Positions 42,308 to 52,259 of a stretch of DNA of 64,000 bases are shown here, piece after piece (the stretch's first letter is position 1; every line of letters begins with the position of its first letter). The position numbers were made by a program, and so were the translations under genes. The notes beneath the pieces are model-generated. The model had not been told where the DNA came from. It was given only the letters and a program-made list of their open reading frames with translations, and did no database searches. The stretch comes from Prorocentrum cordatum (lineage: Eukaryota > Sar > Dinophyceae > Prorocentrales > Prorocentraceae): the NCBI GenBank assembly GCA_963575745.1, contig CAUYUJ010002047.1:487912-551911 (forward strand), read 5' to 3'.

Positions 42308-42438
42308 GGATGTCCGCGCGACTTTCATGAACCGCGCTTGACCCACCCTCCTGGGCGCGCGCGCGCGGAGCGCGCCAGGGGCGGCGCTGGAGGCGCCGCC
42401 AGCGCAGATCCAAGAAACCCGCGCAGAGCTCCGAAAGC
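42308..42438 (+). mobile_element. Family S element
   Basis: GATGTCCGCGCGACTTTCAT to GATCCAAGAAACCCGCGCAG around GGCGCTGGAGGCGCCGCC. Confidence 0.72.
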
Positions 42439-42565
42439 TCATGCTCATGCCGCTGTCTCTTCTTGCGAGAATGACGTCGTGGCTGCTCGCGCCATCGTCG
42501 CCGCTGGCCGCAGACGCCGCCCTCCACGGCTCCGCCGGGCCGGCAGACGGCGTCCCGTGCCGCCG

Positions 42566-42573
42566 CCGCCGCT

Positions 42574-42604
<31 letters not shown>
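42566..42604. repeat. TCG microsatellite
   Basis: Thirteen TCG units. Confidence 0.93.
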
Positions 42605-42607
<3 letters not shown>

Positions 42608-42659
42608 TGTTCGAAATCGCCCGACGTGGCAACTGGCGGCGGCCCGCGGAGGCGCTCCC

Positions 42660-42695
42660 CCCACCTGCGAGTACAGCATCAAGACCGCGTCGCGC
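42660..42695 (-). CDS. Possible 36-nt micro-exon
   Basis: Reads GLRDAVLMLYSQ between TGTGCGGAG| and TACTCGCAG|GTGGGG. Very short, so low confidence. The frame is open further on both sides. A TCG array (42566-42604) follows and a large GGA array (from 42738) precedes it on the minus strand. Confidence 0.25.
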
Positions 42696-42737
42696 AGCCC
42701 CTCCGCACACCAGCACGGCGAAGGGGGAGGGGAAGGG

Positions 42738-43034
42738 CAGCGGAGGAGGAGGAGGAGGAGGAGGAGGAGGAGGAGGAGGAGGAGGAGGAGGAGGGGAGGA
42801 AGGGGGAGGAGGGAGGGGAGGCGGAGAGGAAGAGGAGGAGGAGGAGGAGGAGAGGAGGAGGAGGAGGAGAAGGAGGAGGAGGAGGAGGGGGAGGAGGAGG
42901 AGGAAAAGGAGGAGGAGGAGGAGAGGAGGAGGAGGAGGAGGAGGAAAGGGGGAGGGGGAGGAGGAGGCGGAGGAGGAGGAATAGGAGGAGGGAGGAGGAG
43001 GAGGAGGAGGAGGAAGAGGAGGGAGGAGGAGGCG
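42738..43034. repeat. Large GGA array
   Basis: About 300 bp of GGA with GGAA and GGGA variants. Confidence 0.95.
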
Positions 43035-43095
43035 GATGGAGGGGTGGGGACCCCGAGATCCACGCGTTGCATGTGTGCTCGCTGGGTGTTCTCGC

Positions 43096-43260
43096 CCCGT
43101 GTCGGGCCCCGAGAGCATCACGGATCGATCTGGCTCGAAAAAGAGCAGCAGAAGGATGGTGTCTGGGGCCGCAGTCGCGATGTTTGCAATGTTTGTGCAG
43201 CATCGGATTTCGTGGGAGGGGCAAGCAGAGGTGAGGGAGGGGCTGGGGGCAAGCTAGGTG
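43096..43260 (+). repeat. Dispersed repeat AA, copy 1
   Basis: ATCACGGATCGATCTGGCTC, AGAAGGATGGTGTCTGGGGC and GGAGGGGCAAGCAGAGGTG recur at 46471 and 46708. Confidence 0.65.
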
Positions 43261-43854
43261 CGTTCGCGTCATATCTGACGTCCTGCCCCTCCCTCCCATC
43301 TCTTACCACGGCGTAGATTTCCTCTCTAGTCGCACAGTCGGATGTCGTAGGATGGCATCGCTATACATGGCAACGCATGGTGTGCAAGGTCAACGCGTAG
43401 CATGACAGAGCATGGCGTGGCGACGCTCCACGGTGGGGGGGGGGGGCTTCTGCTGCTTCAAGAATCAACGAATCGGCACCGAATGTGTAATCACTTCCGA
43501 TGTTTTTTTCAGGGGGTCATTCTCTAGATTTTGGGCCCTGTTTGGAAGGACCGTAAACCATGCCGTGGCATGGCACTGGAAATAATGAGGCCAGCGCTGC
43601 AGCGGGAGTACGATTCGGAACGAGCGGCAGCGCGGAAACGCGGCCAGCGCTGCAGCGGGAGCACGATTCGGAACGAGCGAAGCCCGAAAATCAGGCCAGC
43701 GCCTCGGCGGGAGGGGCATTTGGAAAAACAGCCCACGCGAAAACACACTATTCCCGGGCATCCCGCGCATAAAAAAAACACAATACGCGGAGGGGGGCTG
43801 GGCATCTTCTGGACGTCATCAGGGGAGAGAGAGAGAGAGAGAGAGAACAAAGGA
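43261..43854. other. No gene; local CAGCGCTGCAGCGGGAG duplications
   Basis: GGCCAGCGCTGCAGCGGGAG at 43589 and 43647, and a weaker third unit at 43693, about 50 bp apart. A GA run at 43828-43846. Confidence 0.55.
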
Positions 43855-43920
43855 ACTGTAGAAGGGGAGGCCTCCGAACGCCGAGACGGGGGTGGGGGGG
43901 GGGGGCGAGCAGGTGCAAGG
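43855..43920. repeat. Left flanking duplication of family O copy 2
   Basis: Matches 44268-44337: GGGAGGCCTCC, CGCCGAGACGGGGGTGGGG and GTGCAAGGACT in the same order. Confidence 0.85.
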
Positions 43921-44273
43921 ACTGCAGTCGGGGCGTTGACCCAAGGAACCCTAAAGGAGGAACGAGGCCCCTCCTTTCCCATAAGCTAAACTTCGATTCC
44001 CCATCGAACACCTTTGACTACCTACCAGACCACCCCAACCCAACCCGAAGACCCGAATTTCGGGTTGGGGGGGGTAAGGGTTCCACATGTGTTTTTTCTA
44101 TGTTTCCCGACCCCCCCACTAGAAATCGAGGGCAAATCTGAGCCTTCGGGTTGGGTTGGGGTGGTTTGGTGGGTGGTGAACCTTGGGAAAACCGGAGGCC
44201 AACTGTGAAGCAATCGAGGAGCACGGAGCCCCTCCCCAACGAAGAGGGTTCCCTCCTCGGGGCCCCGACTGCA
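43921..44273 (+). mobile_element. Family O element, copy 2, with nested element P
   Basis: Ends ACTGCAGTCGGGGC and GCCCCGACTGCAG. Interior matches copy 1 (7726-7903) except for the insertion at 44018-44181. Confidence 0.85.
44018..44181. mobile_element. Element P nested in family O
   Basis: Ends CTACCAGACCACCCCAACCC and GGGTTGGGGTGGTTTGGTGG are inverted repeats of about 29 bp. ACCTTTG and ACCTTGG on its two sides look like a target duplication. Confidence 0.85.
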
Positions 44274-44333
44274 GAACGGGAGGCCTCCCAGCGCCGAGAC
44301 GGGGGTGGGGGGGGGGCGAGCAAGTGCAAGGAC

Positions 44334-44502
44334 TACACCCTGCGAAATGCTTAAGAAATCAGGGGTTAAGAAATCCATAGTCTCAGAACTTGAACAAAAA
44401 CCCAGCATTTCTATTACAATCTTGAGATTTGCATGGAAACGTTAAGAGTAATCGAGAGTCTGGCCGAAAACTTAAATTTTCTTAAGCATCGCCTGAGGTG
44501 TA
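44334..44502 (+). mobile_element. Family N element
   Basis: TACACCCTGCGAAATGCTT to AAGCATCGCCTGAGGTGTA. Confidence 0.88.
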
Positions 44503-44544
44503 GAACAGCACGACGTCGCAGGGCAGGAGATCCGGCCGCACGTG

Positions 44545-44652
44545 AGAGGAGGAGGAGGAGGAGGAGGAGGACGAGGAGGAGGAGGAGGAGGAGGAAGGGG
44601 GAGGAGGAGGAGGAGGAGGAGGAGGAGGAGGAGGTGGAGGAGGAGGAGGGCG
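44545..44652. repeat. GGA microsatellite
   Basis: About 34 units with one ACG and one GGG step. Confidence 0.95.
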
Positions 44653-44959
44653 GGACGTGACGGCAGGTGAAGGGGTAATGGCAGCCTGGTATCTTACTCG
44701 TCCCCTGGGCTCTGATCTGCCCCCTCGCTCCCTCCTCTCTGCCAACAAGCACTCCCTCCGTTCTCCCATCCTCTCTTCTCATCCTGGACCCCTTCAAAAT
44801 CCGCCACCGTGCCCGGCACGTTCAAGCGTAGAAGCATGCCCGGCAGGGTTTGTGTAGCGTTTTTTGTTCAGACAAAATTGTAAACGATCCTCCACCCGCT
44901 CTGGTAGCACGCACCCGACTGCGTCGCCCCTATTACCGGGGGGTACCTGGGGCTCTTCA
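44653..44959. other. No gene recognised
   Basis: Pyrimidine-rich around 44700-44790; otherwise unassigned. Confidence 0.35.
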
Positions 44960-45540
44960 AAGCTTCCATGACTGCCCAGGAGGTCCCCAAGACGGTCCAG
45001 GAGGGCCCCGAGTCGCCGAACGATCGCTCGCAGACGACCAAGAGGGCCTCCAGATGGTCCAGGAAGCCTCTAAGACGCCCCAAGAGGCCTCCCAAGAGTC
45101 ACAAATCACCCCTCAGATCTTTTTGTGAAAGATTTTGGCGTTCTCGCCTTTTCAACTTTCTGACGCTCCAAGACGGCCCAAGAGGCCCCAACGAACATCC
45201 CAAAACTGCCCACGAGGCCTTCCACAGGGCCCCAAGACGGCCCAGGACCGCCCCAAGACGGCCCAAGAGGCGCCCAGGACGGCCCAAGAGGGCAGCAAGA
45301 CGGCCTCAAAAGGGGCCCAAGAGAGGGAACCCAGAGCGAAATTCCGAGCCATCTGCCCCAAGAGGCCACCAGCAGGCCCCAAGAGGCGCCCAAGAGGCCC
45401 CAAGATGCTCCAAGAAGCCCCCAAGAAGTCCCAGGAGGCCGCCAAGACGCCAAGAGGCCCAAAGGAGGCCCCAAGAGGCCCCAAAACGTCCCTCAAGAGG
45501 CCTCCAAACTGCCTCCAAGAAGCATACACGGGATCCCAAC
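44960..45540 (+). repeat. Family J mosaic
   Basis: Same CAAGACGGCCCAAGAGG units. Core TTCTGACGCTCCAAGACGG near 45158. Confidence 0.8.
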
Positions 45541-45939
45541 GACCATCCAATAGGCTTCAATTCATTACCACAACCCAGGCACGGTGGCGGGAATTGCCGT
45601 ATGCAGCTGGATAGACCTTCTCCCTGCTCCCTCCCCTACCAGCTCTTGCCCCCTGTCTTCTCTCTCTCTCTCTTCTTCTTCCTCTTCTTATTCTTCTTCA
45701 CCGTGACAGGCCACCAAACAGGAATTGAGGGTTAAAAATTGCGCTGAACTCTGCCGTGCTTTGCCGTGCCTGATGAATCAGCCGGGATATCGAACAGACT
45801 GCGTCTTCTAAGGCCATAGCTTCCGCAGTGAAAGATGAAACAGGTGGATGAATGTACGTGCCGCTCATTGCTCTCTCTCTCCTCTCCCCTCTCCCCTCGC
45901 TCATCTCTCTGCTGCCCTCTCCCCATTATGTCCTCTCTA
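45541..45939. other. No gene; TCTC/TTC-rich 45655-45705 and 45865-45930
   Basis: Pyrimidine tracts only. Confidence 0.4.
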
Positions 45940-46125
45940 CCCAGACCCCCGACGTCATGATTTTTTCATGACGTCGACCCCCAAAGATCTCGACCCATTC
46001 CCCATTACTGGCTTTGCATCCTGAGTCGTTTTTTGACGCTCCCGAGGCCCGGTGAAGGCCCCCGGAGGCCGAAAATGAAGGAAAACATCCCGTCATGATT
46101 TTTTCATTACTCGAGGGGGTCTGGG
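45940..46125 (+). mobile_element. Family A element with 12-bp flanking repeat
   Basis: TGTCCTCTCTAC precedes it (45929-45940) and recurs at 46129-46140, three bases after the element end. Confidence 0.9.
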
Positions 46126-46148
46126 TTCTGTCCTCTCTACAGGTCCAC

Positions 46149-46245
46149 CTGCGGCTCGCGCTTCCAAGCCGGCCGGCCCCGCCTGGTCTTGCACCCCGAT
46201 CCCCACGCTCTGCAGCACCGGCGCGGCCACGACAGCCACGGGCTC
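46149..46245 (-). CDS. Exon candidate between family A and a small foldback
   Basis: Reads EPVAVVAAPVLQSVGIGVQD and continues to LEARAA. Bounded by a pyrimidine-rich acceptor (CTCCTTCTCAG|GAGCCC) and a good donor (GCCGCAG|GTGGAC). 97 nt, phase 0 at the start. A family A element lies just downstream (45940-46125) and a TIR mini-element just upstream (46281-46366), as expected of introns made from such elements. Function not recognised. Confidence 0.5.
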
Positions 46246-46280
46246 CTGAGAAGGAGGCGCGGGCTCGGGGCGTCGAGAGA

Positions 46281-46366
46281 TTAGGGGGCCACGTGCGAAC
46301 CCTACCCGTGCCCCCCCCCCGATTTCTGAGGGGGAGGGTGGGGTAGGGTTCGCATGTGCCCCCCTA
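46281..46366. mobile_element. Mini inverted-repeat element Z
   Basis: TTAGGGGGCCACGTGCGAAC faces GTTCGCATGTGCCCCCCTA. CGAACCCTACCC ends also occur at 49028-49095. Confidence 0.75.
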
Positions 46367-46470
46367 GAGATGGGCAAACGCACGGCTCGATCGTCGGCCG
46401 CCCGTCCCTGAGATCCTGACGCCACGAATTTCCCGCACTGGGCGCTTTCGCCTGGTGTCGCGCCCCCCTG

Positions 46471-46650
46471 ACCCTCACGGACCGATCCAGCTCGCCAAAC
46501 TACGCAGGAAGATGAGGTCTAGGGCGCTGGCCGCGATTTGTATGCTGTGTCGCACTTGATTCGCAACGTCGGATCCCGATGGAGGGGCAAGAGGAGGTGG
46601 AGGAGAGGCTGGGGGAGGAGGGGGAGGCCCCCAAAGGCCGACGTGGGAGA
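46471..46650 (+). repeat. Dispersed repeat AA, copy 2
   Basis: CCTCACGGACCGATCCAGCT, GAAGATGAGGTCTAGGGCGC and GGAGGGGCAAGAGGAGGTG. Confidence 0.65.
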
Positions 46651-46707
46651 GTGAGATCCTGGCGTATCAATTTGTTCACTACGGGGGGTTACGCCCGGCT
46701 TCACGGG

Positions 46708-46795
46708 CAGGGAACCCTCACAGACCGATCAGGCTCGAAAAGTCGAGCAGAAAGATGAGGTCTAGGGCTCTGGTCGTGATTTTTGGCGAGTTTGT
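46708..46795 (+). repeat. Dispersed repeat AA, copy 3
   Basis: CCCTCACAGACCGATCAGGC and GAAAGATGAGGTCTAGGGCT. Confidence 0.65.
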
Positions 46796-47044
46796 TTTAT
46801 TATCGAAACGTCGGGGCGACAAGACGTTTGAAGTGCCCAGCCCATGGGCCCATCGATCCCCTCCCTACAAGCCTCCCGAGCGATGCCAGAGTCTCTGTCT
46901 GAGACCCCCAAGCACTCGGGGGGGCGCGCGCGGCCGCAGGCAGCGCGCCGGCGCGCGGGGAGAAGCTCCGCAGAAGGCACCGACACATCACCACCACCAT
47001 CGGGAGACGTGTCAGGCTCGGGTTCGGGGGGCTCGGATTGGCCT
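46796..47044. other. No gene recognised
   Basis: Unassigned. Confidence 0.3.
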
Positions 47045-47208
47045 CAGATTGGGCGTGTCCCCCTGCAGAGGGATTTTGGGCGAACAAAATTGAACATACC
47101 CCAAACATGCCCCAAAATACCCAAAAATACTTTAAACAAATTGTCCCCAGACTATTTTTTGACTATTTTTGAAAATTTCTCCTGTAGAGGGACAGGCCCG
47201 ACTTAAGG
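47045..47208 (+). mobile_element. Family E element with TTGGCCT flanks
   Basis: AGATTGGGCGTGTCCCCC to GAGGGACAGGCCCGACTTA. TTGGCCT at 47038-47044 and 47209-47215. Confidence 0.88.
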
Positions 47209-47427
47209 TTGGCCTGACGGGGCCGTCAGGAACATAACGAGAACCAAAATGAAACTTGAGGCGAACTCCTGCTACAAACATCCCACGGAAACTAAGCCGT
47301 CAAAGCCCAGGACGGGCTCGCCAAAAAGCGCCGGCAGACTCGACTTCCTGCGCAAAACGCTTCCCCGACACAATGCCTGGCCAGGGCCATCCTGGGCCAT
47401 GGGATGGTGCATTTATCGAGTACGATA

Positions 47428-47573
47428 TCGACTACAAAGTTGACTTACCCCAAACTCATTTTTCACCGAATGTGCAAAAATGTGTATTTGGGTCGTGGAT
47501 CCACGGGACAGTCTACGCATTCTTCGCAGATTCGACGAAAACAAAATTAGGGGTAAATGAGCTCTGCAGTCGA
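47428..47573 (+). mobile_element. Family Q element
   Basis: TCGACTACAAAGTTGACTTA and GGGGTAAATGAGCTCTGCAG-TCGA are inverted at the ends. Copy at 51814-51966. Confidence 0.8.
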
Positions 47574-47639
47574 CCTCCCACTCGGAGAATGAGGGGTGCA
47601 GGCCCTGAACGTGGCGCGGGGACACCAGCCGGGGGGTGC

Positions 47640-47793
47640 GAAAGGTGCCCCTGATGCCAGGTGCCCCCAGCTTCTCGCTCCATGCTGGCGCCCCTGGGCC
47701 CACGAGGGCCTCGTGAGGCGTGCTCTGGAGGCCGTGGGGGCCTCCTTGGACATCCTGGAGGCACCTTGGGCCAGGGCACTTCGAGCAACATCG
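47640..47793 (-). repeat. Segment homologous to the site of element G at 63.6 kb; possible exon
   Basis: Aligns without interruption to 63545-63584 joined to 63886-64000. Minus frame reads ASRMSKEAPTASRARLTRPS. The 63.9-kb copy gives ISKKAPTAFRAPLKRPGG in the same frame, but meets a stop soon after, so one copy may be a pseudogene or the match may be non-coding. Confidence 0.6.
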
Positions 47794-47977
47794 TTTCCAT
47801 GCGACGTCCTGTTTTTTCCAATGCGCGGTCCCCGGAAGTCCCGACCCTTTGCCTGGGGCTGTTTTTTCATCCTGAGTCTATTTTTGACGGTCCCACGGCC
47901 CGGTGAGGGCCCCCGGAGACCGAACATGACGAAAAACCCCCCGTCTTGTTTTTGTTCATGACGCGAGGGGGTCTGGG
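47794..47977 (+). mobile_element. Family A variant flanked by an imperfect 30-bp duplication
   Basis: Right end CGCGAGGGGGTCTGGG is typical; left end diverged. CTTGGGCC...GCACTTC...GCAACATC stands at 47765-47793 and 47978-48007. Confidence 0.75.
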
Positions 47978-48157
47978 CTTGGGCCGGGTGCACTTCTGGC
48001 AACATCCGAGACAGGGCTCGACGCCGTCGGCGCCCCGAGGGGCAGAAGCGCGAAGCGCGAGGAACCAGGACCTCTCGAGGCCACAGACCTACGACCTGCG
48101 ATGGCCTGGAGCGGCTCCACACAGCGAAGGCACAGTGACCTCGCCACGTGCTGCGAC

Positions 48158-48975
48158 GTTCCCTCCCTCCCTCCCTCCCTCCTCCTCCTCCTCCTCATCC
48201 TCCTCCTCCCAGCGTCCCTTCCTGCTCCCTCCCTCCTCCTCCTCCTCCTCCTCTTCCTCCTCCCTCCCTCCCTCCCTCCCTCCCTCCCTCTCCTCCTCCT
48301 CCTCCTCCTCCTCCGCCTCCTCCTCTTCCTCCTTCTCCTCCTCCTCCTTCCTCCTCCTCTCATCATCATCATCCCAGCCATCCTTCCTCCTCCCTCCCTC
48401 CCTCCTCCTCCCCTCCTCCTCCTCCTCCTCCCCCTGCCTCCTCCTCCTACTCTTCCTCCTCCCTCCCTCCCTCCTCCCTCCCTCCCTCCTCCTCGTATTC
48501 CTCCTTCTCCTCCTCCTCCTCTTCGTCCTTCTCCTTCTCTCCTTCCCCTCCTCCTCCTCCGCCCCGCCATCCTTTCCCTCCTCCTCCCTCCTCATCATAC
48601 TACCCCTCTCCTCCTCCGCCTCTTCTCTCCTCTCCTCCTCCTCCTCCCCTCCTCATCATCACATCATCCAGCCATCCCTTCCTCCTCCTCCCTCCTCCTT
48701 CTCCTCTTGCTCCTCCCTCCTCCCTCCTCCTCCTCTTCCTCCTCCTCGTCGTCCTCCTCCTCGTCGTCCTCCTCCTCCTCGTCCTCCTCCTCCTCGTCGT
48801 CCTCCTCCTTCTGCTCCTCCCCCTCCTCCTCCTCGCGCCCCGCCATCCTTTCCTCCTCCTCCCTCCTCCTCCTTCTGCTCCTTCCTCCTCCTCCTCCTCC
48901 TCCTCCTCCTCCTCCTCCTCCTCCTCTTCCTCCTCCCCTGCATCCCTTCCTCCTCCTCCACTTCCTCCGCTCCCT
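48158..48975. repeat. Long TCC/TCCC pyrimidine tract
   Basis: About 820 bp of TCC with CCTCCCTCCCTCC and CATCATCATC interruptions. Confidence 0.95.
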
Positions 48976-49380
48976 CTCCCTAAGGCTCGCATCATTCGAC
49001 GGATCCAAAGTGCCGACACAGGTGGCGACACCCGAACCCTACCCTAACCCCACCATCCATGGATGCTACCAAATGGATGGGAGGCGGGGGGAGGGTTCGG
49101 ATTTCGACACGCGGTCTACGAATCCTGGTCGTCCCGAGCAATTTTCTGGCGGATGGTCCCGGGGCCTGGCGTTAGGTCGGGCAGGTCCTCCTACAAGGAG
49201 ATACGACACATGAAAAATAGTAAAACACATGCCCCCAAATGGTCGAACAATATTCAGCCGCCGAATGGTGCAATTGGCTCAGAATGCGCTCTAGGAATTT
49301 TAGAGTATCTGGCGCCCTCGTGTCTGCAGCCTGCGTGGAACGTGAGCAAATATGGGAGACCGTGGGAATCCTGGAGCATA
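48976..49380. mobile_element. Small inverted repeat and family E left end; no gene
   Basis: ACACCCGAACCCTACC faces GGAGGGTTCGGATTTC (49026-49111). GTTAGGTCGGGCAGGTCCTC at 49171-49190 is an E left end with no right end found. Confidence 0.45.
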
Positions 49381-49387
49381 TCATCAA

Positions 49388-49419
<32 letters not shown>

Positions 49420-49602
49420 CCACCACCACCACCAGCATCATCATCATCATCAGCATCAGCATCAGCATCAGCAGCATCAGCATCAACATCAGCATCAGCA
49501 TCAGCATCATCATCATCACCACCACCATCATCATCATCAGCATCAGCATCAGCATCAGCATCATCATCAGCATCAGCAGCATCATCATCATCATCATCAT
49601 CA

Positions 49603-49637
<35 letters not shown>

Positions 49638-49674
49638 AACATCATCATCAGCATCACCATCATCATACCCTCTC
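49381..49674. repeat. CAT/CAG/CGT array
   Basis: About 97 triplets, CAT-dominated, ordered as CAT, CAC, CAT-CAG alternation, CAT, CGT. His/Ile/Ser translations ignored. Confidence 0.95.
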
Positions 49675-49756
49675 GCTCCTCCGACATTGGGGTCATGGTG
49701 GTGCCCCCCGTGAGGAACCGAGGGAAGAGCGAGGAGACCAAGACGAGCGCCGAGGA

Positions 49757-49932
49757 AGTCGACTTCGTCCGCGGGCCCGCTCCTGCTGCTGCACCTGCTG
49801 CATCTGCATCGGCTGCTGCATCTGCATCTGCTGCGCCACTGGCGCCGACTGCACCAGCTGCTGCTCCACGGGCTGCTGCTGCACCAGCAGCTGGTGCTGC
49901 TGCTTCTCCAGCTCCATCAACGAGGCCTGGGG
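49757..49932 (-). CDS. Gln/Met-rich coiled-coil exon candidate
   Basis: Minus-strand frame reading PQASLMELEKQQHQLLVQQ, then a Gln/Val/Met-rich run ending in QQVQQQERARGR. It follows a convincing acceptor (GCGCCTGCGCCGCAG|). The other frames of this stretch give only Cys or Ala/Ser runs, so the minus strand is the likely coding strand. The 3' boundary is not clear. Probably part of the same right-to-left gene or gene array as the 51-nt exons. Confidence 0.5.
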
Positions 49933-50361
49933 CTGCGGCGCAGGCGCCCCCCCCTCAGGGGGCCCCAGAGGCAAGGCTGGCCCAGAGAGAGGTCGGGGTG
50001 GGAAGGAGGAGGGGAGGAGTCCGTGGCAACTGTAAACGAGAGGAGTCAGCCTGCTGTCCCAACGCGCACGCCTGACATCTGTTTATCCTGGGTCCACCCT
50101 TTGCTCCCGCAGGTATGGTTGCAATGGCCATCGCAACATTCAATACGACTCTCCTGTCCAGCACGATCAAAATCGCATGGCAACTCGAAATGTCAATGCG
50201 AACAACACCTGCACAATCCGAACTTCCGGAGACAAACCGATGCAGCATTCACTCCCTCCTGGGCCATCGGAACGACGTCGACCCATTCGATTATCTCGAT
50301 ACTCCATGCTGAAGAAACGTCTGCAAGTGCGAATGATCCGTCACCGTGTCTCGAAACTGGG
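49933..50361. other. No gene recognised
   Basis: Low GC bias, frames open on the plus strand (50115-50312) without domain. Confidence 0.3.
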
Positions 50362-50480
50362 CGGTTTCCCCAGGGGCCGTAGGCGACCGGAGGAGGGGAG
50401 GGAGAGGAGGGGGAGGAGGGGGAGGAGGAGGAGGAGGAGGAGGAGGAGGAGGAGCGTCGGACCCCCCCAAAGGCGAGACG
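50362..50480 (+). mobile_element. Family G element, right end diverged
   Basis: GGTTTCCCCAGGGGCCGTAG, then a GGA array (50390-50452). The right terminus is not clear. Confidence 0.6.
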
Positions 50481-50504
50481 GTCAATCATATAAACACCTC
50501 AAGA

Positions 50505-51280
50505 ACATCATTGATTTCGGTCTCCTGGAAGTCCTCTTGGAGCCCCTTTGAGGCGTCTTGGGGGCTTCTTGTGTCGTCTGGAAGGCATTTTGGGCTGTCC
50601 TGGGACCATCATTGGAGGCGTCTTAGGACAGCCTTGGGCTTTCATTGGGCCGTCTTTGAGGACATCTTGGCCGTCTTGAAGGCCATCTTGGAACATCTTG
50701 AAGACACCTGGAACGGCAACACCCTTGCCCCCCACCTCGCCCGTGTGGCCGGCTGGATTGGCCGAGACCCAACTTGCAACTTTGAACAAAACAACATAAA
50801 AATAACAAATTCAGCGCGCCAAGTACCAATATCGACAGGTTGCGGCGGACTCCTTCGGGCGATCCCGCCAGCCACACGGACAAGGTGGGAGGCAAGGGTG
50901 CGTCCGCCCAAGATTGCATCAAGATACTTCCAAGATGGCTCCACGATGCCTCAAAGACACCAAGGTGGCCCCAAGAGAGGCAAAATGGCCCCCATGTCAG
51001 CCTAAGATGACTCCAAGACATCCCAGATGATCTCCAGACGGCCCAAGAGGCCCTCAGTATGCCCCAAGAGGTCTTTAAGAGGACGGACCTCCAGGAGGCC
51101 ACGATCAGTGATACTCTAGAGGTCTTCCAGTAGTTCTCGCGCTGAGGTCTCCAAGATGCCCCTCAAGACGGCCCCAAAACAGGCTCACAAGAAGGCTCCC
51201 ATGCGGCCCAAGAGGGCCCCAAGGCAGCTCAAGGTGCCCCCAAGGCGGCCCCCTGAGATCGACTACCAGCTTTCCCTCTC
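50505..51280. repeat. Family J as a long inverted repeat
   Basis: Left arm carries GGCGTCTTGGGGGCTTCTTG-type units, right arm CCAAGATGGCTCCACG-type units. The centre is also inverted: CACCCTTGCCCCCCACC against GGTGGGAGGCAAGGGTG. Confidence 0.8.
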
Positions 51281-51813
51281 TTCCACCCAAAAGTGTTCCC
51301 CGATACGTTAGGAGGCAACTACTGGGAGGTTTTCGTTGGAAAGATTAGGCTCCAAGGAGGATTCAGCTTCATTTGGGAGCTATTACGCCGGAGCGGGCCT
51401 CGGATTAAGCGGGATTAAACCAGATTAAGCGGGATTAAGCGGGATTAACTGGGATTAAGCTGGATTGCGGACCAAGACAAAATCAGAATCTGACCTCCCA
51501 GGAGTTGCATCCGAAGATACGTTTCCACAACGGCTGGGGGAACATGTATTCCAATGACTTGGCAAGACATCGGCCGAAGGTTTGGTCACGTAAACGTGTC
51601 CAAACGGCAGGGGGCGGCGGTGGTTCGCCGTAGGCGTCTTCGATGATATTGCTCCAGCGGCGTAGCCTGACTGCTCGCCCATGGGATGACCAGGGCCCCA
51701 TGGACGAATTCGCTCAGTGGTGCGCCCGTCATAACCCCATTGCAAACATCGCCTGTAGCTCCCTCGCAAGGACCTCGGCCTCATTCGAGGAGCTGCGACA
51801 CCCGAGTAGGGGA
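51281..51813. repeat. GGGATTAAGC tandem run at 51405-51470; rest unassigned
   Basis: Six 10-bp GGGATTAAGC-like units. No gene in the remainder. Confidence 0.75.
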
Positions 51814-51966
51814 TCGACTACAAAATTGACTTACCCCAAAAATCGTTTTATCCGTTGGGTGAACAGAGAATTCGCATAATGATTCGTAAATCCACGGAAC
51901 ATTCTACGCACATTCCGTATATTCGACGGAACAACCAAGTTTGGGGCAAATCAAGTCTTTAGTCGA
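51814..51966 (+). mobile_element. Family Q element
   Basis: TCGACTACAAAATTGACTTA to CAAGTCTTTAGTCGA. Confidence 0.8.
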
Positions 51967-52259
51967 ACCTCTAGTCGAAACGCAGAATCGCAAACTCAAG
52001 CAGGAACCCGACCTCCCAACGACACTGTACCATAACCAGGGACAGCTGGGGACAGGAGGAGGAAGAGGAGGCTGGGCGCACGAAATTATGGGCGACGCAG
52101 CTCTCGGGAAGGTCGGGGACAACGCCACACGCATCGAACCCCCAGCGATGCAATACTGGGGACAGTCGGTGACGAGGGTAGGCGCAGGAAGTTCCAGGCA
52201 ACGCATGGCAATCATTCAAAATTGCGCAATGACTTTAGAACGCCCAAGGTTCTCTAGGG
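51967..52259. other. No gene recognised
   Basis: Unassigned. Confidence 0.3.

Noticed and set aside
42152-43316. Long Glu/Gly/Arg or Ser/Pro/Leu proteins over GGA/TCC arrays (also at 12.3-13.5, 31.6-32.3, 33.2-34.5, 48-49 and 55.7-59.7 kb)
   Set aside because: Translations of microsatellites; frames end where the arrays end.
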